NCBI GenBank assembly: GCA_964405665.1 | Contig: CAYOOT010000002.1 | Span: 26,761-90,760, forward strand | Reading direction: 5' to 3' | Length of the DNA stretch: 64,000 bases | DNA from: CAYOOT01 sp964405665 | GTDB taxonomy: Bacteria; Bdellovibrionota_C; UBA2361; SZUA-149; CAZDWZ01 | Part shown: one piece after another, positions 41,906-51,074 of the stretch | Layout: every line of letters begins with the position of its first letter | How positions within the stretch are numbered: the first letter of the stretch is position 1 | Made by a program: the position numbers and the translations under genes | Notes under the pieces: model-generated | Databases searched by the model: none | Seen by the model: the letters and a program-made list of their open reading frames with translations, nothing else | What the model was told of the DNA's origin: nothing

Positions 41906-44900
41906 TCAAAGATTACAGATCTTTTTGAAAAAATACTTCTCGTGATAAAATTCTCCTGAATTTTCCGGTTCTAGTTTAGATCCACGAAATTCTTGAGCCA
42001 AAGATTTAGTCCCGGTTTTATCCTTCACTAGTTCTGCTGCTATTTTTAAAAAATATTCGATTACCTCTTCTGCCTCAATATTCCAACGATGCATCCAGGT
42101 CCAATCGCGATTTTCTAATCTTTCTGTTAAAGCACCAAGAGCAGAACATAAAATAGGGCGCCCGGACTCTATCGCTTCGGACAAAGTAAAACTAAAGGTC
42201 TCCGGACAGCGAGCAGGAAACCAAATTAAATGCGGATTGTTTTGTTCAATTAATTTTTTCAAGTCTTCGTCGCAGAACTCGCCGGTGATGTTAAGTAACT
42301 GTGAGGCTTGATCGGCTTGATCTTTATTGAAATATCCAATCAGATTAAGTTCAATATTCTGATTGCGCTCCTTAATCATTTTTGCGGTTTCCAAAACCAA
42401 ATTTGAACCCTTATGCGGCCAAAGAGCGGCAATGATCGCTACTCTTAAAGGATCATTTTTCCCTAATTTGGGAATTTTAAAAGCGATATTGGTATTTTTT
42501 GGAACAAGATGTGGGACCACAAAATATTTAACATCAGGAATATATTTTTGCATTCTCAAACGAACATCATTGCTTGGACAAATCACATGTTCTGCCTTTA
42601 GAACTAATTCCCGATTTTTTTCTCTCCAAGAAGTAATATCAACAGCTCCCCAAGTAGGTCTTTTGGCAATGCACAGATTGCAGGCAGCAGCGGCAGGTTC
42701 TTCGCAGTAATCACCTTTTTCATTGGTCAGAGTTATTTGCGGGCAAATTGTAAAATAATCATGGATAGTAAAATCAAAGGATACATCCAAGCGCTTGGCC
42801 AAATTCACAATATTAAAAGGAATGCCAATCGTGTGGTGCACATGTATTTTTGAAATTCCGAAGGTTTTTAAAAATTCAAAAGCAAAATTTTCTGAATTAT
42901 TACTATTAACAATAAATTGAATCTTTTTTTCTTGATTTTCAAACTCTAAAACAAAATCACCGCTGTCTTTAGGCATTAAAGCCGGACGAAGAACCAAAAA
43001 AGCAGCCTTATCTTGCAACATTGTTCGAAGCTGTTGAATATGTTTCTCAGTTCCGCCACCAAGGGCATGGGTGATAATCAGAACAACCGGCTTTTTTTGC
43101 TGCCGATAGCGTGCCGCTGTCGCCGCCAGGCGAAAAGCAAATGCTGGATCTCTTTCCAGGTGCCTGATAATTAAAGAATCATAGTCGGGATAAAGTTCTC
43201 TTAAAATTTTAGTTGCCGCCAGCTTCGATGGAGAACTCTCTTTTGCAAAACTGACTTCTCCTTTATGATAAACAAAAGTATCTGCCGCTAGAAGATGTTT
43301 CCAACCCATTTTGGAGGCACGTAAGCAAAAATCATTTTCTTCACCATAACCGCGACCAAAAGTTTCCTGATCAAAAAGCCCAAGTTGTTTTAAACAAGCC
43401 CTGCTGATAAACATACAGAATCCTACCGCTGTAGGAATTTCCACTGAACGGCCAAGATTTGCTTGATAGAAAGCTTGATTGTAAGAAGCTAAGGATTCTC
43501 CTTCGGGAAATTCTTGAAAACCATCGATATCAGGATAATTGCAAATTGTAGCATTATTAGAAAATGGAGTAATTGTTCCAATATTTTCCTTTCGAGCAGC
43601 ATGAGCGATAAGACGATCAATCCAGAAATCAGAGACTAAAGTGTCGCTATTTAATAAAATTACATCCGAGGCGGGATATAAAGACATTCCTTTATTTACA
43701 GTGCCAACAAAACCTAAATTAGTTTTATTTGTATGCACTTCGACTCGGGAATCCCCTGTCAGAGAAGAAAGATAAGAAAACATTTCTTCTTCCGGGCTAC
43801 AATCATTAATCAATAATAATTTATAAGCTGTTTTTGATTTTGAGTTGAGAACGCTTTCCACACAAGCTTTGGTGGTAGACACATCACGATAGATCGGAAT
43901 AACAATAGAAACATTTTTATTTGTTTCAGTTAAAGGTACTTCTTTGTTTTTAGAAGGCAATAAATCTTGCCAAAGTTCTTTATTTTCTGGAATTTTAAAG
44001 CTGGAGATTGCAGAAATTTTTCTTCCTTCTTTAATTCCATAGGTAAGATAATGAGCCAGAGGTTCCATTCCGGAAGATTTAACATCGGGATATTTTTCAG
44101 AATAAAATTTTGGTTCAAAAAGATTACTGGGCAAACGTCCTTCTTTGTAACCATATGTAATATAATGAACCAAAGGATTGAGCTGCGCAGCAGCAATGTC
44201 TTGGTATTGATTCAAATAACCAGCAGTATCAAAATAAGGATTGGGATTTAATTTCAAGGTTGTTCCATTGAGCCAGAAATTAATTAAAGGATTTTCATTT
44301 TCTCCCAAAAGTGAAGAATATTTTGTCCGGTAATATCCGATCTCAAACAAGGGCATCGGGTTTCTACTCTCTTTCCAACCAAATTTTATAAAATGAATTA
44401 AAGGATTCATTTTACTGGCAAGAACATCAGCGTTTTGTTCTAGATAATATTTTTCATCAAATAAAGGATGTGCCGATCTTAAAGTATTTTTTTCCTGAAA
44501 AAGATAATCGATTAAAGGATTAATTTTTGCCTTTCTTAACTCATCTTTTTGAGACAAATAATAACTACTTAAAAATAACGGATGGGGATCAAAACTTTCT
44601 TCTGCTCCGAAAAGAAGATAATGCCTTAGAGGGTTTAATCCGCTTTGTGTCAAATTTGTATTTACCGAAGAATAATGAATCAGAGAAAAAAGAGGATGAG
44701 GATCTTTATTTTCGAATACTCCTTTTTTAATAAAATGAATTAAGGGATTGATTCCGATATTTTTGACATCAGGATTACTTTGCAAATAATAATCAGAATC
44801 AAAAAGGGGGTTGGGAAAATATCCTTTAAAAGCACCATAGCGAACATAGTGTTCTATTGGATTCTGAATGCTAGATAAATCATTGGCGTAAAAATTTCGA

Positions 44901-45016
44901 TACCAATCAGAATCAAAAAGAGAGCTTTCTTCAATAAGTTTTATTGACTGCTTGACAGCAAAATGCCTTAAAAATTTATATTTTATTGTTAATATTAGCC
45001 TAAGACCTAAATGCAT
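41906..45016 (-). CDS. Two-domain glycosyltransferase (GT2 + GT4) with eight N-terminal repeats
   Basis: 1036 residues. Residues about 32-335 are eight tandem repeats of roughly 38 residues, of the type LFDSDYYLQSNPDVKxxxxNPLxHFxxxG with a final NP or HP; this module precedes glycosyltransferase domains in other bacteria. A GT2 domain follows (VSIVIPIYRDVSTTKACVESV, DVILLNSDTLVSDFW, GFCMFISRACL) and then a GT4-like domain to the end (VIITHALGGGTEKHI, LRVAIIAALWPHKGSNLVLE, PHLIWFPARCPETFSFTLSEA). The enzyme probably adds two sugars in sequence to the growing glycan. The repeats may bind the acceptor or count chain length; that is inference. Confidence 0.85.
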   Translation of the reverse strand: MHLGLRLILTIKYKFLRHFAVKQSIKLIEESSLFDSDWYRNFYANDLSSIQNPIEHYVRYGAFKGYFPNPLFDSDYYLQSNPDVKNIGINPLIHFIKKGVFENKDPHPLFSLIHYSSVNTNLTQSGLNPLRHYLLFGAEESFDPHPLFLSSYYLSQKDELRKAKINPLIDYLFQEKNTLRSAHPLFDEKYYLEQNADVLASKMNPLIHFIKFGWKESRNPMPLFEIGYYRTKYSSLLGENENPLINFWLNGTTLKLNPNPYFDTAGYLNQYQDIAAAQLNPLVHYITYGYKEGRLPSNLFEPKFYSEKYPDVKSSGMEPLAHYLTYGIKEGRKISAISSFKIPENKELWQDLLPSKNKEVPLTETNKNVSIVIPIYRDVSTTKACVESVLNSKSKTAYKLLLINDCSPEEEMFSYLSSLTGDSRVEVHTNKTNLGFVGTVNKGMSLYPASDVILLNSDTLVSDFWIDRLIAHAARKENIGTITPFSNNATICNYPDIDGFQEFPEGESLASYNQAFYQANLGRSVEIPTAVGFCMFISRACLKQLGLFDQETFGRGYGEENDFCLRASKMGWKHLLAADTFVYHKGEVSFAKESSPSKLAATKILRELYPDYDSLIIRHLERDPAFAFRLAATAARYRQQKKPVVLIITHALGGGTEKHIQQLRTMLQDKAAFLVLRPALMPKDSGDFVLEFENQEKKIQFIVNSNNSENFAFEFLKTFGISKIHVHHTIGIPFNIVNLAKRLDVSFDFTIHDYFTICPQITLTNEKGDYCEEPAAAACNLCIAKRPTWGAVDITSWREKNRELVLKAEHVICPSNDVRLRMQKYIPDVKYFVVPHLVPKNTNIAFKIPKLGKNDPLRVAIIAALWPHKGSNLVLETAKMIKERNQNIELNLIGYFNKDQADQASQLLNITGEFCDEDLKKLIEQNNPHLIWFPARCPETFSFTLSEAIESGRPILCSALGALTERLENRDWTWMHRWNIEAEEVIEYFLKIAAELVKDKTGTKSLAQEFRGSKLEPENSGEFYHEKYFFKKICNL

Positions 45017-45045
45017 AACTCAAATTTTTGCAAGGAGATTTCATC

Positions 45046-45076
45046 TGTAGGGGCAGGCATAAAACCTGCCCCTACA
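45046..45076. repeat. REP-like half element
   Basis: TGTAGGGGCAGG / CCTGCCCCTACA, a perfect inverted repeat with a 7-base loop. It is a shorter member of the family at 18360, 26449 and 50953, in the divergent region between two glycosyltransferase genes. Confidence 0.85.
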
Positions 45077-45244
45077 ATACTCATCAACTTGTGATATCCA
45101 TTAATTTTGTTATCACCTAGTTTGATATATCAGCAGCTCTAAGATAAGAAAAGAGCTGGAAGTTTTAGTATCTGGATTTTTTCAGTATTCTCGTGTAGGA
45201 TTCAGTATTTTGCTAAGATCAATTAGTTAACAAGATAATATTTA

Positions 45245-47101
45245 ATGAAGACTTCTATAAATAAAGATTTTTCTTCTGCGGATTCGGCGGTTTCCATGAG
45301 GCTGATTAATCAGACTTCCCCATTAAAAGTGCTCTACATTACTACTTCTTTCGATGCTCCTTTTCGTTATCGTTGTTTTAATTACATGCAACTTTTGCGC
45401 GGTCAAAAGCAGATCGCCAATATAGAAAAATTAAATTACCTTACTTATCTTCGATTGGAAGGATATTCTTTAATCGTTTTGTTTCGCTTGCCCTGGAACG
45501 ATGAAGTGGCCCAAGTCGTATCTACTGCAAAAAAATTAAATATTCCTGTTGCTTTTGATATTGACGACTATATTTTCAATCCTCAAGAAATAGAAAAAAT
45601 TCCTTTTTTTAAGAATATTTCCCCAATTGAGCAAATGAAATACAAAAAAAATTCCGAGAAGCTCTGGAAAACATTCTCGGCTTCCGATTTCTTCTTTGGC
45701 TCTAGCAGCGAATTGGTTGATTTAGCTGAGCAATTGGGCAAAAAAAGCTTTCTCCTTCCTAATCTAATTAATCCCCATTTATTGAAATTTCAAAAGCTTA
45801 AAAAAATTTTCTTCCCTAGAAGATATAGAACACCGATAATTTCTTATTTCAGCGGCTCCAATACTCATGATATGGATTTTGAAAAAATATCTCCTGCAAT
45901 TTGTAAAATACTGGAACAACATCTGAATGCCTATTTTCTTGTTGTCGGTTTCTTGAAATTAAATGATAATTTTAAAAAATTTGATAAAAGAATTATTCGC
46001 CTTCCTTTTCTCGATTGGGAATTGCTTCCTTGGATCCAAGCTTTAGTTACTGTCAACCTGGCTCCGCTTTCAGAAATTAACACTTTCAGTAACGCTAAAA
46101 GCGCCTTGAAATTTTTTGAAGCGGCAGCTGTAAAAGTTCCGACTATTGCCACACCAACTCGGGAAATGAAAAAATGCATCATCAATGGCGAAAATGGCTT
46201 TTTCGCGGAAACAAATGAAGATTGGTTTAATGCGATCAACTTTTGCTTGAATAGAAATAAAATGAAAGATTTGGGGCAAAAAGCTTACGATTCTTGTTTG
46301 AGTCTTTTTTCTTTTGAAGCAAACACTGAAAATACGCTAAGCATTTTAAAAAAAGTTAGCGGATCAACAGAAAAAACGCCTGCTCATATTAAATTAAAAA
46401 ATGAAAAATTCTACATCAAGCAAGCAAAATTAGGAAAAACCAATTTTTCTTTTTTAATAAAGATCAAAAATCATTTCTTACAATTTAGATATTTGATAAA
46501 AATTGCCTTTAAAAATTTACTCTCTACCACTCCTCGACCATTGGGGTTAAATAATCCTCTGGAAAATACTTGTTCTCTTCAAAAAACTTCCTTTGATAAT
46601 AATTGCATTGATATAGGGCCAAATTATTTAAAAAATCCAGGCGATCTTCTAATCGATACTCCTTCTGCTTTAACGCCACGAAATATGCTAGATCTGAAAT
46701 TGATCGATCAAAATAAAAATATTTTTCTATCTCAAGGCCTAGATCCTTATTTTCTCGATTTAAAAATTCCTGCCGGCGCTGTTGATCGAAAATATTTTTT
46801 ATTAAAAATGGTTTGCAAATCTGATGCAACTGCAGATTTTGGACAAATCTTTTGGCTCTCAGATTTAAATGATTTCTACAAAGAAGAATATAGTATCAGA
46901 TTTCCAGTAGTTTGTGATGGGAAAGTCCATACTTACTTTATTCGACTTGATAAAGAGGACAGCAAAGAGGAAACCTTATGGAAACAAGCAAAAAATATTT
47001 ACAAAATGAGATTAGATCCGATCTCTTCTGCGGGAACTTTTAAGATCTTGGAAATGAAATTTACAAATCAATGCGGAGACTCAATTCCACAACCAATATG
47101 A
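45245..47101 (+). CDS. GT4-like glycosyltransferase with C-terminal extension
   Basis: 618 residues. Residues about 30-370 form a GT-B fold: LKVLYITTSFDAPFRYRCFNYMQLL at the start, FDIDDYIFNPQEIE, then a donor half with IISYFSGSNTHDMDF, NLAPLSEINTFSNAKSALKFFEAAAVKVPTIA and a final NGENGFFA. The last 230 residues are a separate beta-rich region (SQGLDPYFLDLKIPAG) that resembles sugar-binding domains more than an enzyme. It ends in an ATGA overlap with the methyltransferase gene, so the two are co-translated. The acceptor is unknown. Confidence 0.8.
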   Translation: MKTSINKDFSSADSAVSMRLINQTSPLKVLYITTSFDAPFRYRCFNYMQLLRGQKQIANIEKLNYLTYLRLEGYSLIVLFRLPWNDEVAQVVSTAKKLNIPVAFDIDDYIFNPQEIEKIPFFKNISPIEQMKYKKNSEKLWKTFSASDFFFGSSSELVDLAEQLGKKSFLLPNLINPHLLKFQKLKKIFFPRRYRTPIISYFSGSNTHDMDFEKISPAICKILEQHLNAYFLVVGFLKLNDNFKKFDKRIIRLPFLDWELLPWIQALVTVNLAPLSEINTFSNAKSALKFFEAAAVKVPTIATPTREMKKCIINGENGFFAETNEDWFNAINFCLNRNKMKDLGQKAYDSCLSLFSFEANTENTLSILKKVSGSTEKTPAHIKLKNEKFYIKQAKLGKTNFSFLIKIKNHFLQFRYLIKIAFKNLLSTTPRPLGLNNPLENTCSLQKTSFDNNCIDIGPNYLKNPGDLLIDTPSALTPRNMLDLKLIDQNKNIFLSQGLDPYFLDLKIPAGAVDRKYFLLKMVCKSDATADFGQIFWLSDLNDFYKEEYSIRFPVVCDGKVHTYFIRLDKEDSKEETLWKQAKNIYKMRLDPISSAGTFKILEMKFTNQCGDSIPQPI

Positions 47102-48153
47102 ATAATTTTAAAATAATCAGCAAAAGAGCAGCGAATAAAATGGGAGAAGAAAAAGAAGTTTTTTGTCTTGATCAATATTCTTTAGTTTTTCAAAAACCTA
47201 AAAGACTTAAATCACCAATTGCTTGGGTCGAACATATTCCCTTTGCTTTTTTTATCATGGAAATATTACGACCCGAGCTTTTCGTTGAACTGGGAGTACA
47301 TACAGGCAATTCTTATTCGGCATTTTGTCAAGCAGTTAGTACCTTAAATATCGGCACTTCTTGTTACGGCGTTGATACCTGGAAAGGAGACGAACACGCT
47401 GAATTCTATGATGATAGTATCTTCAATGAACTAAACGAATATAATAATAATAATTACTCGGCATTTTCTTCTTTGATTAGAGGCACATTCAATGATGCCT
47501 TAAAATATTTTTCCGATAAAAGCATCGATTTGTTGCACATCGACGGCTTTCATACATACGAAGCGGTAAAAGAGGATTTCAATACTTGGTTGCCCAAGAT
47601 GAGCGATCATGGTGTGATCCTACTTCATGACACCTGTGTTCGAGCGAATAATTTTGGTGTTTGGAAATTATTTGAAGAATTAAAAGTAAAATACCGGACC
47701 TTTGAATTCATTCATGGGCATGGCCTGGGAATAGTAATTGTCGGGGATCAAGTAAATGAAAATTTTTCCAAATTCTTGGATCAAAGCGATGAAAATGATT
47801 TTTATCTGACTTTCTTTGCCAAGTTAGGAGAAAAAATCAGTGATGAGTTTCGACTAAGTTCTCTAGACTCTGTTTTCGCCAATGCTGAAAAACTCCCGCA
47901 TTTGGAAAAGGAATTATCTTCTCTACAGAATTTAATAGAGGAAAAAGAACAAAAAAATACTTTTGAAAAAAGGGATCTCTTAAAACAGATCGACTCTTTA
48001 GAAAATAAACTGTCAGAAATGGATCTAAAACAAACAGAACAAGACTACTTGCATTTTTCTCATAGAAACGAGCTGGAAATAATAAAAAATTCTCTTTCTT
48101 GGAGAATCTCCAATGCTCTATCAAGATTGGTAAGAAAACTTAAGATTTTTTAG
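47098..48153 (+). CDS. SAM methyltransferase with C-terminal coiled coil
   Basis: 351 residues from ATG 47098, chosen for the ATGA overlap with the glycosyltransferase stop; an ATG at 47071 is further inside that gene. FVELGVHTGNSYSAFCQAV is the SAM-binding start, then SCYGVDTWKGDEHA, IDLLHIDGFHTYEAVKEDFNTWL and GVILLHDTC, which is the Methyltransf_24 pattern with a metal-binding Asp. Residues about 280-335 are a Glu/Lys/Leu coiled coil (ELSSLQNLIEEKEQKN...), which could dock on a partner or membrane, as the coiled coils of WbdD-like chain terminators do. That role is speculative. Confidence 0.8.
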   Translation: MNNFKIISKRAANKMGEEKEVFCLDQYSLVFQKPKRLKSPIAWVEHIPFAFFIMEILRPELFVELGVHTGNSYSAFCQAVSTLNIGTSCYGVDTWKGDEHAEFYDDSIFNELNEYNNNNYSAFSSLIRGTFNDALKYFSDKSIDLLHIDGFHTYEAVKEDFNTWLPKMSDHGVILLHDTCVRANNFGVWKLFEELKVKYRTFEFIHGHGLGIVIVGDQVNENFSKFLDQSDENDFYLTFFAKLGEKISDEFRLSSLDSVFANAEKLPHLEKELSSLQNLIEEKEQKNTFEKRDLLKQIDSLENKLSEMDLKQTEQDYLHFSHRNELEIIKNSLSWRISNALSRLVRKLKIF

Positions 48154-48210
48154 GTTACTTCTAAAGTAAAGATCGCCAAGACTATTTGCTCTAGCAGTAA
48201 TTTTTGTTTA

Positions 48211-48258
48211 ACATTTATAACGATTTATAAAACCCATTTTACAAATCGTTATAAATGT
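48211..48258. repeat. Perfect 16-bp inverted repeat before the DUF4143 ATPase
   Basis: ACATTTATAACGATTT and AAATCGTTATAAATGT are perfectly complementary with a 16-base centre. It ends 13 bp before the ATPase frame. It may be the operator of the gene or a site tied to its spread. Confidence 0.85.
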
Positions 48259-48271
48259 GGTAACTAACTAA

Positions 48272-49450
48272 ATTTTATGGGAAAAACTCGTACATTATCC
48301 CTCTTTAATTAAGCAAAGATTAGCAGAATTAGCTCCGCTTATTCAGTTCGTTATCGGTCCCAGACAAGTAGGGAAAACAACTGCGCTTAAAGCTGCTATG
48401 GAGGATCGCGGCTTCTATGAATCCGCCGATTCCCCCAGTCCCTTATCTTTTGAAGTTATTGCTGACTGGTGGCAGAAAGCACTCGCTTCTCCTGAGAAGA
48501 TCTTAGCAATTGATGAAATTCAAAAAATTAACAATTGGGCTGAAGCAATAAAAAAACTTTGGGATTCTTCAAAGAAAAAACCAAAAGTTGTTCTTACTGG
48601 CTCATCTGCTTTGCTTGTGCAAAAAGATTTAAATGAAACTTTAGCTGGTCGCTATGAAATAATTATCGCCGAACATTGGAACTTTAATGAAGCAAAAGAC
48701 ATCTTTAACTTGTCTTTGAAAGAATTTATTGAGTTTGGTTGTTATCCAGGGAGTATTCAGTTTTTAAAAGATCGGAATCGCTGGGCAGCATATCTTAGAG
48801 ACTCTATAGTCGAACCAGCCTTGGGTCGTGATTTACTTCAACTTCACCCTGTTAAATCTCCAGCTTTACTTAGGCAAATTTTTGCTGTTGCCTGTAGTTT
48901 ACCAGCTTCAGTTATTAGTTTACAAAAACTACAAGGACAACTACAAGGACAAGGTTCTTTACCAACAATACAACATTATTTATCCTTGCTATCTTCTGCC
49001 TTTCTTGTTTCCGGTGTTCAGAAATTTACAAACTCTCAATTCCATTTGCGAAAATCACCGCCCAAACTAATTATTCACGATAATGCACTTTGTCGAGCAT
49101 TTGAGCGCCCAATTTCGCAAAATTTAACAGATCTTAGATTTGGACATTATTTCGAAAATCTAGTTGGAGCAAGATTTCTAGAAGCAGGTTGGGAAGTATA
49201 TTATTGGAATGATCGGGCGATGGAAGTAGATTTTGTAGTAAGAGGTCCTTCAGGAGAAAATTTTGCTATTGAAGTTAAGTCTTCTTTAACTGAAGAAAAA
49301 AAACTGTCTGGACTAAAGACTTTCTGTAAAAATTTTCCTGATTTTGAACCATGTTTAATTTCGCTGGTGAAACAAAAATTACCGGGAATCCGAGAGCTTA
49401 ATGCAACATCGATTTTGTCCTTGAGTAGACAATCAAAAAATAAACTTTAG
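48272..49450 (+). CDS. AAA+ ATPase with DUF4143, non-standard or broken start
   Basis: Full frame of 393 codons. Walker A (GPRQVGKTT) lies at 48356-48382, upstream of the first in-frame ATG at 48398, so that ATG cannot be the real start. Going upstream the frame reads LWEKLVHYPSLIKQRLAEL, the normal beginning of the family, but the only possible in-frame start is ATT at 48272 right after a stop. An ATG at 48277 would give the same protein if one A of the run AAAAA at 48282-48286 were absent. So either a rare ATT start, a frameshift mutation, or a sequence error. Walker B is LAIDEIQKI. The DUF4143 end has FENLVGARFLEAGWEVYYW and FAIEVKSSL, nuclease-like. The role of this family is poorly known. 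Confidence 0.75.
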   Translation: MLWEKLVHYPSLIKQRLAELAPLIQFVIGPRQVGKTTALKAAMEDRGFYESADSPSPLSFEVIADWWQKALASPEKILAIDEIQKINNWAEAIKKLWDSSKKKPKVVLTGSSALLVQKDLNETLAGRYEIIIAEHWNFNEAKDIFNLSLKEFIEFGCYPGSIQFLKDRNRWAAYLRDSIVEPALGRDLLQLHPVKSPALLRQIFAVACSLPASVISLQKLQGQLQGQGSLPTIQHYLSLLSSAFLVSGVQKFTNSQFHLRKSPPKLIIHDNALCRAFERPISQNLTDLRFGHYFENLVGARFLEAGWEVYYWNDRAMEVDFVVRGPSGENFAIEVKSSLTEEKKLSGLKTFCKNFPDFEPCLISLVKQKLPGIRELNATSILSLSRQSKNKL

Positions 49451-49456
49451 TAGTTA

Positions 49457-50896
49457 CTACTTCCTAGACTTCGATCGCGGCCTTTGTGTCATCCCGCAGC
49501 AAGAAGTATTGTCTTCATTTTGCGGGCGGCCAATCCGATAATTTAAAGTAAAACAGGCATCGCAATAATTTTCCTGCTTATCATTAAGCGCACGATACAT
49601 TCCTTCCAACGAAAGATATCCCAGAGAATCGGCACCGATATAATTTTTAATTTCTTCAACATTGTGCCGGGAAGCAACCAGGTCTTCCGGTAAAGGCGTA
49701 TCAATTCCGTAGTAACAAGAACCAACTGTCGGTGGAGAGCTGATGCGAAAATGTACCTCTGCAGCACCGCAATCCCTCAACATTTTAACTAATTTTTTAC
49801 AAGTTGTTCCACGAACAATAGAATCATCAACCACAATTACTTTTTTACCTTTAAGTAAACTAGTAATCGGATTTAATTTTACTTTCACTCCAAAATCTCG
49901 AATTGATTGTGATGGTTCAATAAAGGTTCTACCGACATAGTGATTACGAATTAATCCCAACTCTAAGGGCAATCCAGTTTGCTGGGCATAGCCCATGGCA
50001 GCAGGAACACCGGAATCAGGAACAGGAATAACGATATCTGCTTTTACCGGCTGTTCCTTGGCCAACTCTTCACCCAAACGCTTGCGAGTTGAATAAACAT
50101 TACGTCCATTGATTGTTGAATCTGGACGAGCAAAATAAACATATTCAAAAACACAAAGCGCTGATTCTTTTGTCTTTAAACTAAAATCACTTTTCATTGA
50201 ACCATCAGCAGAAATTTCTACAATTTCTCCCGGCTCCACATCTCTAATAAATTGCGCTCCAATTAAATCAAATGCACAGGTTTCTGAAGCAATTACATAA
50301 CCGCCGTCAATTTTTCCGATAGAAAGAGGACGAATTCCTGCAGGATCTCTTACTCCAAACAATTTGCTGTGAGTCATTACAGCTAAAGAATATGCTCCGC
50401 GAACTTGCTTCAATGCCTTTGCTAATTTTTCTAGTGTGGATGCTCCTGTTGCTCTAGCAGTCAAATGAAGAATTACTTCGCTGTCTGATGTCGAAGAAAA
50501 AATGGCCCCTTCTTTTTCTAGTTCCGTTCTAAGTTCAATTGCATTGATCAGATTGCCATTATGCGCCAAAGCTAGACCATCGTTTTGAAAGTTTGCAACA
50601 AAGGGTTGAAGGTTTTGCCAATCTTTTCCTCCGTAAGTTGCATAACGGGTATGACCCAAGGCGGCAGTTCCTTCTAGTTTATTTAAAATAGCTTCATCAA
50701 AAACATCGGCGACTAAACCCATATCGCGATAAACAAACATCGCTTTGGAATTTGTCGAAACTATTCCTGCCCCTTCCTGTCCGCGATGTTGCATTGCAAA
50801 AAGACTAAGGTAACAATATTTTGCCGCTTCTGTGCTATTGATGATTCCAACTACTGCGCATTCATCGTGAAATTTATCTAAAATGTCTTTTTCCAT
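49457..50896 (-). CDS. purF: Amidophosphoribosyltransferase
   Basis: 479 residues from ATG 50896 (MEKDILDKFHDECAVVGI). Cys13 is the class II glutaminase nucleophile, so a 12-residue leader must be removed, as in Bacillus-type PurF. LGHTRYATYG and ALAHNGNLINA belong to the glutaminase domain and VIVVDDSIVRGTT is the PRPP-binding motif. It makes 5-phosphoribosylamine, the first committed step of purine synthesis. The C-terminal cysteines (NYCDACFTLNYRIG, with the earlier DDSIVRGTTCKK) recall the iron-sulfur type, but ligands cannot be assigned with certainty. It is convergent with the DUF4143 ATPase gene, 6 bp apart. Confidence 0.95.
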   Translation of the reverse strand: MEKDILDKFHDECAVVGIINSTEAAKYCYLSLFAMQHRGQEGAGIVSTNSKAMFVYRDMGLVADVFDEAILNKLEGTAALGHTRYATYGGKDWQNLQPFVANFQNDGLALAHNGNLINAIELRTELEKEGAIFSSTSDSEVILHLTARATGASTLEKLAKALKQVRGAYSLAVMTHSKLFGVRDPAGIRPLSIGKIDGGYVIASETCAFDLIGAQFIRDVEPGEIVEISADGSMKSDFSLKTKESALCVFEYVYFARPDSTINGRNVYSTRKRLGEELAKEQPVKADIVIPVPDSGVPAAMGYAQQTGLPLELGLIRNHYVGRTFIEPSQSIRDFGVKVKLNPITSLLKGKKVIVVDDSIVRGTTCKKLVKMLRDCGAAEVHFRISSPPTVGSCYYGIDTPLPEDLVASRHNVEEIKNYIGADSLGYLSLEGMYRALNDKQENYCDACFTLNYRIGRPQNEDNTSCCGMTQRPRSKSRK

Positions 50897-50952
50897 GAGG
50901 CCGAGATTATATCTCATCCTCGGACTATAAACAAGAATGTGAAATGATTTAC

Positions 50953-51031
50953 TGTAGGGGCAGCCTTTATGGCTGCCCGTTTAACAACATACTTTTGGGA
51001 ATTCCGGGCAGCTATAAAGGCTGCCCCTACA
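50953..51031. repeat. REP-like palindromic element, TGTAGGGGCAGCC type
   Basis: Arms TGTAGGGGCAGCCTTTATGG and GGCTGCCCCTACA face each other; the inner halves each form a GGGCAGCC.../...GGCTGCCC hairpin. It is close in sequence to the copy at 18360 and lies between purF and the M20 peptidase gene. Confidence 0.9.
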
Positions 51032-51074
51032 GTAAAAATTTTAATTATCTTATGATTAATAATACCAATATAAG

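Noticed and set aside
46524..46829. Minus-strand 101-codon frame inside the glycosyltransferase gene at 45245-47101
   Set aside because: It is a shadow of the real frame; no Shine-Dalgarno or family resemblance.
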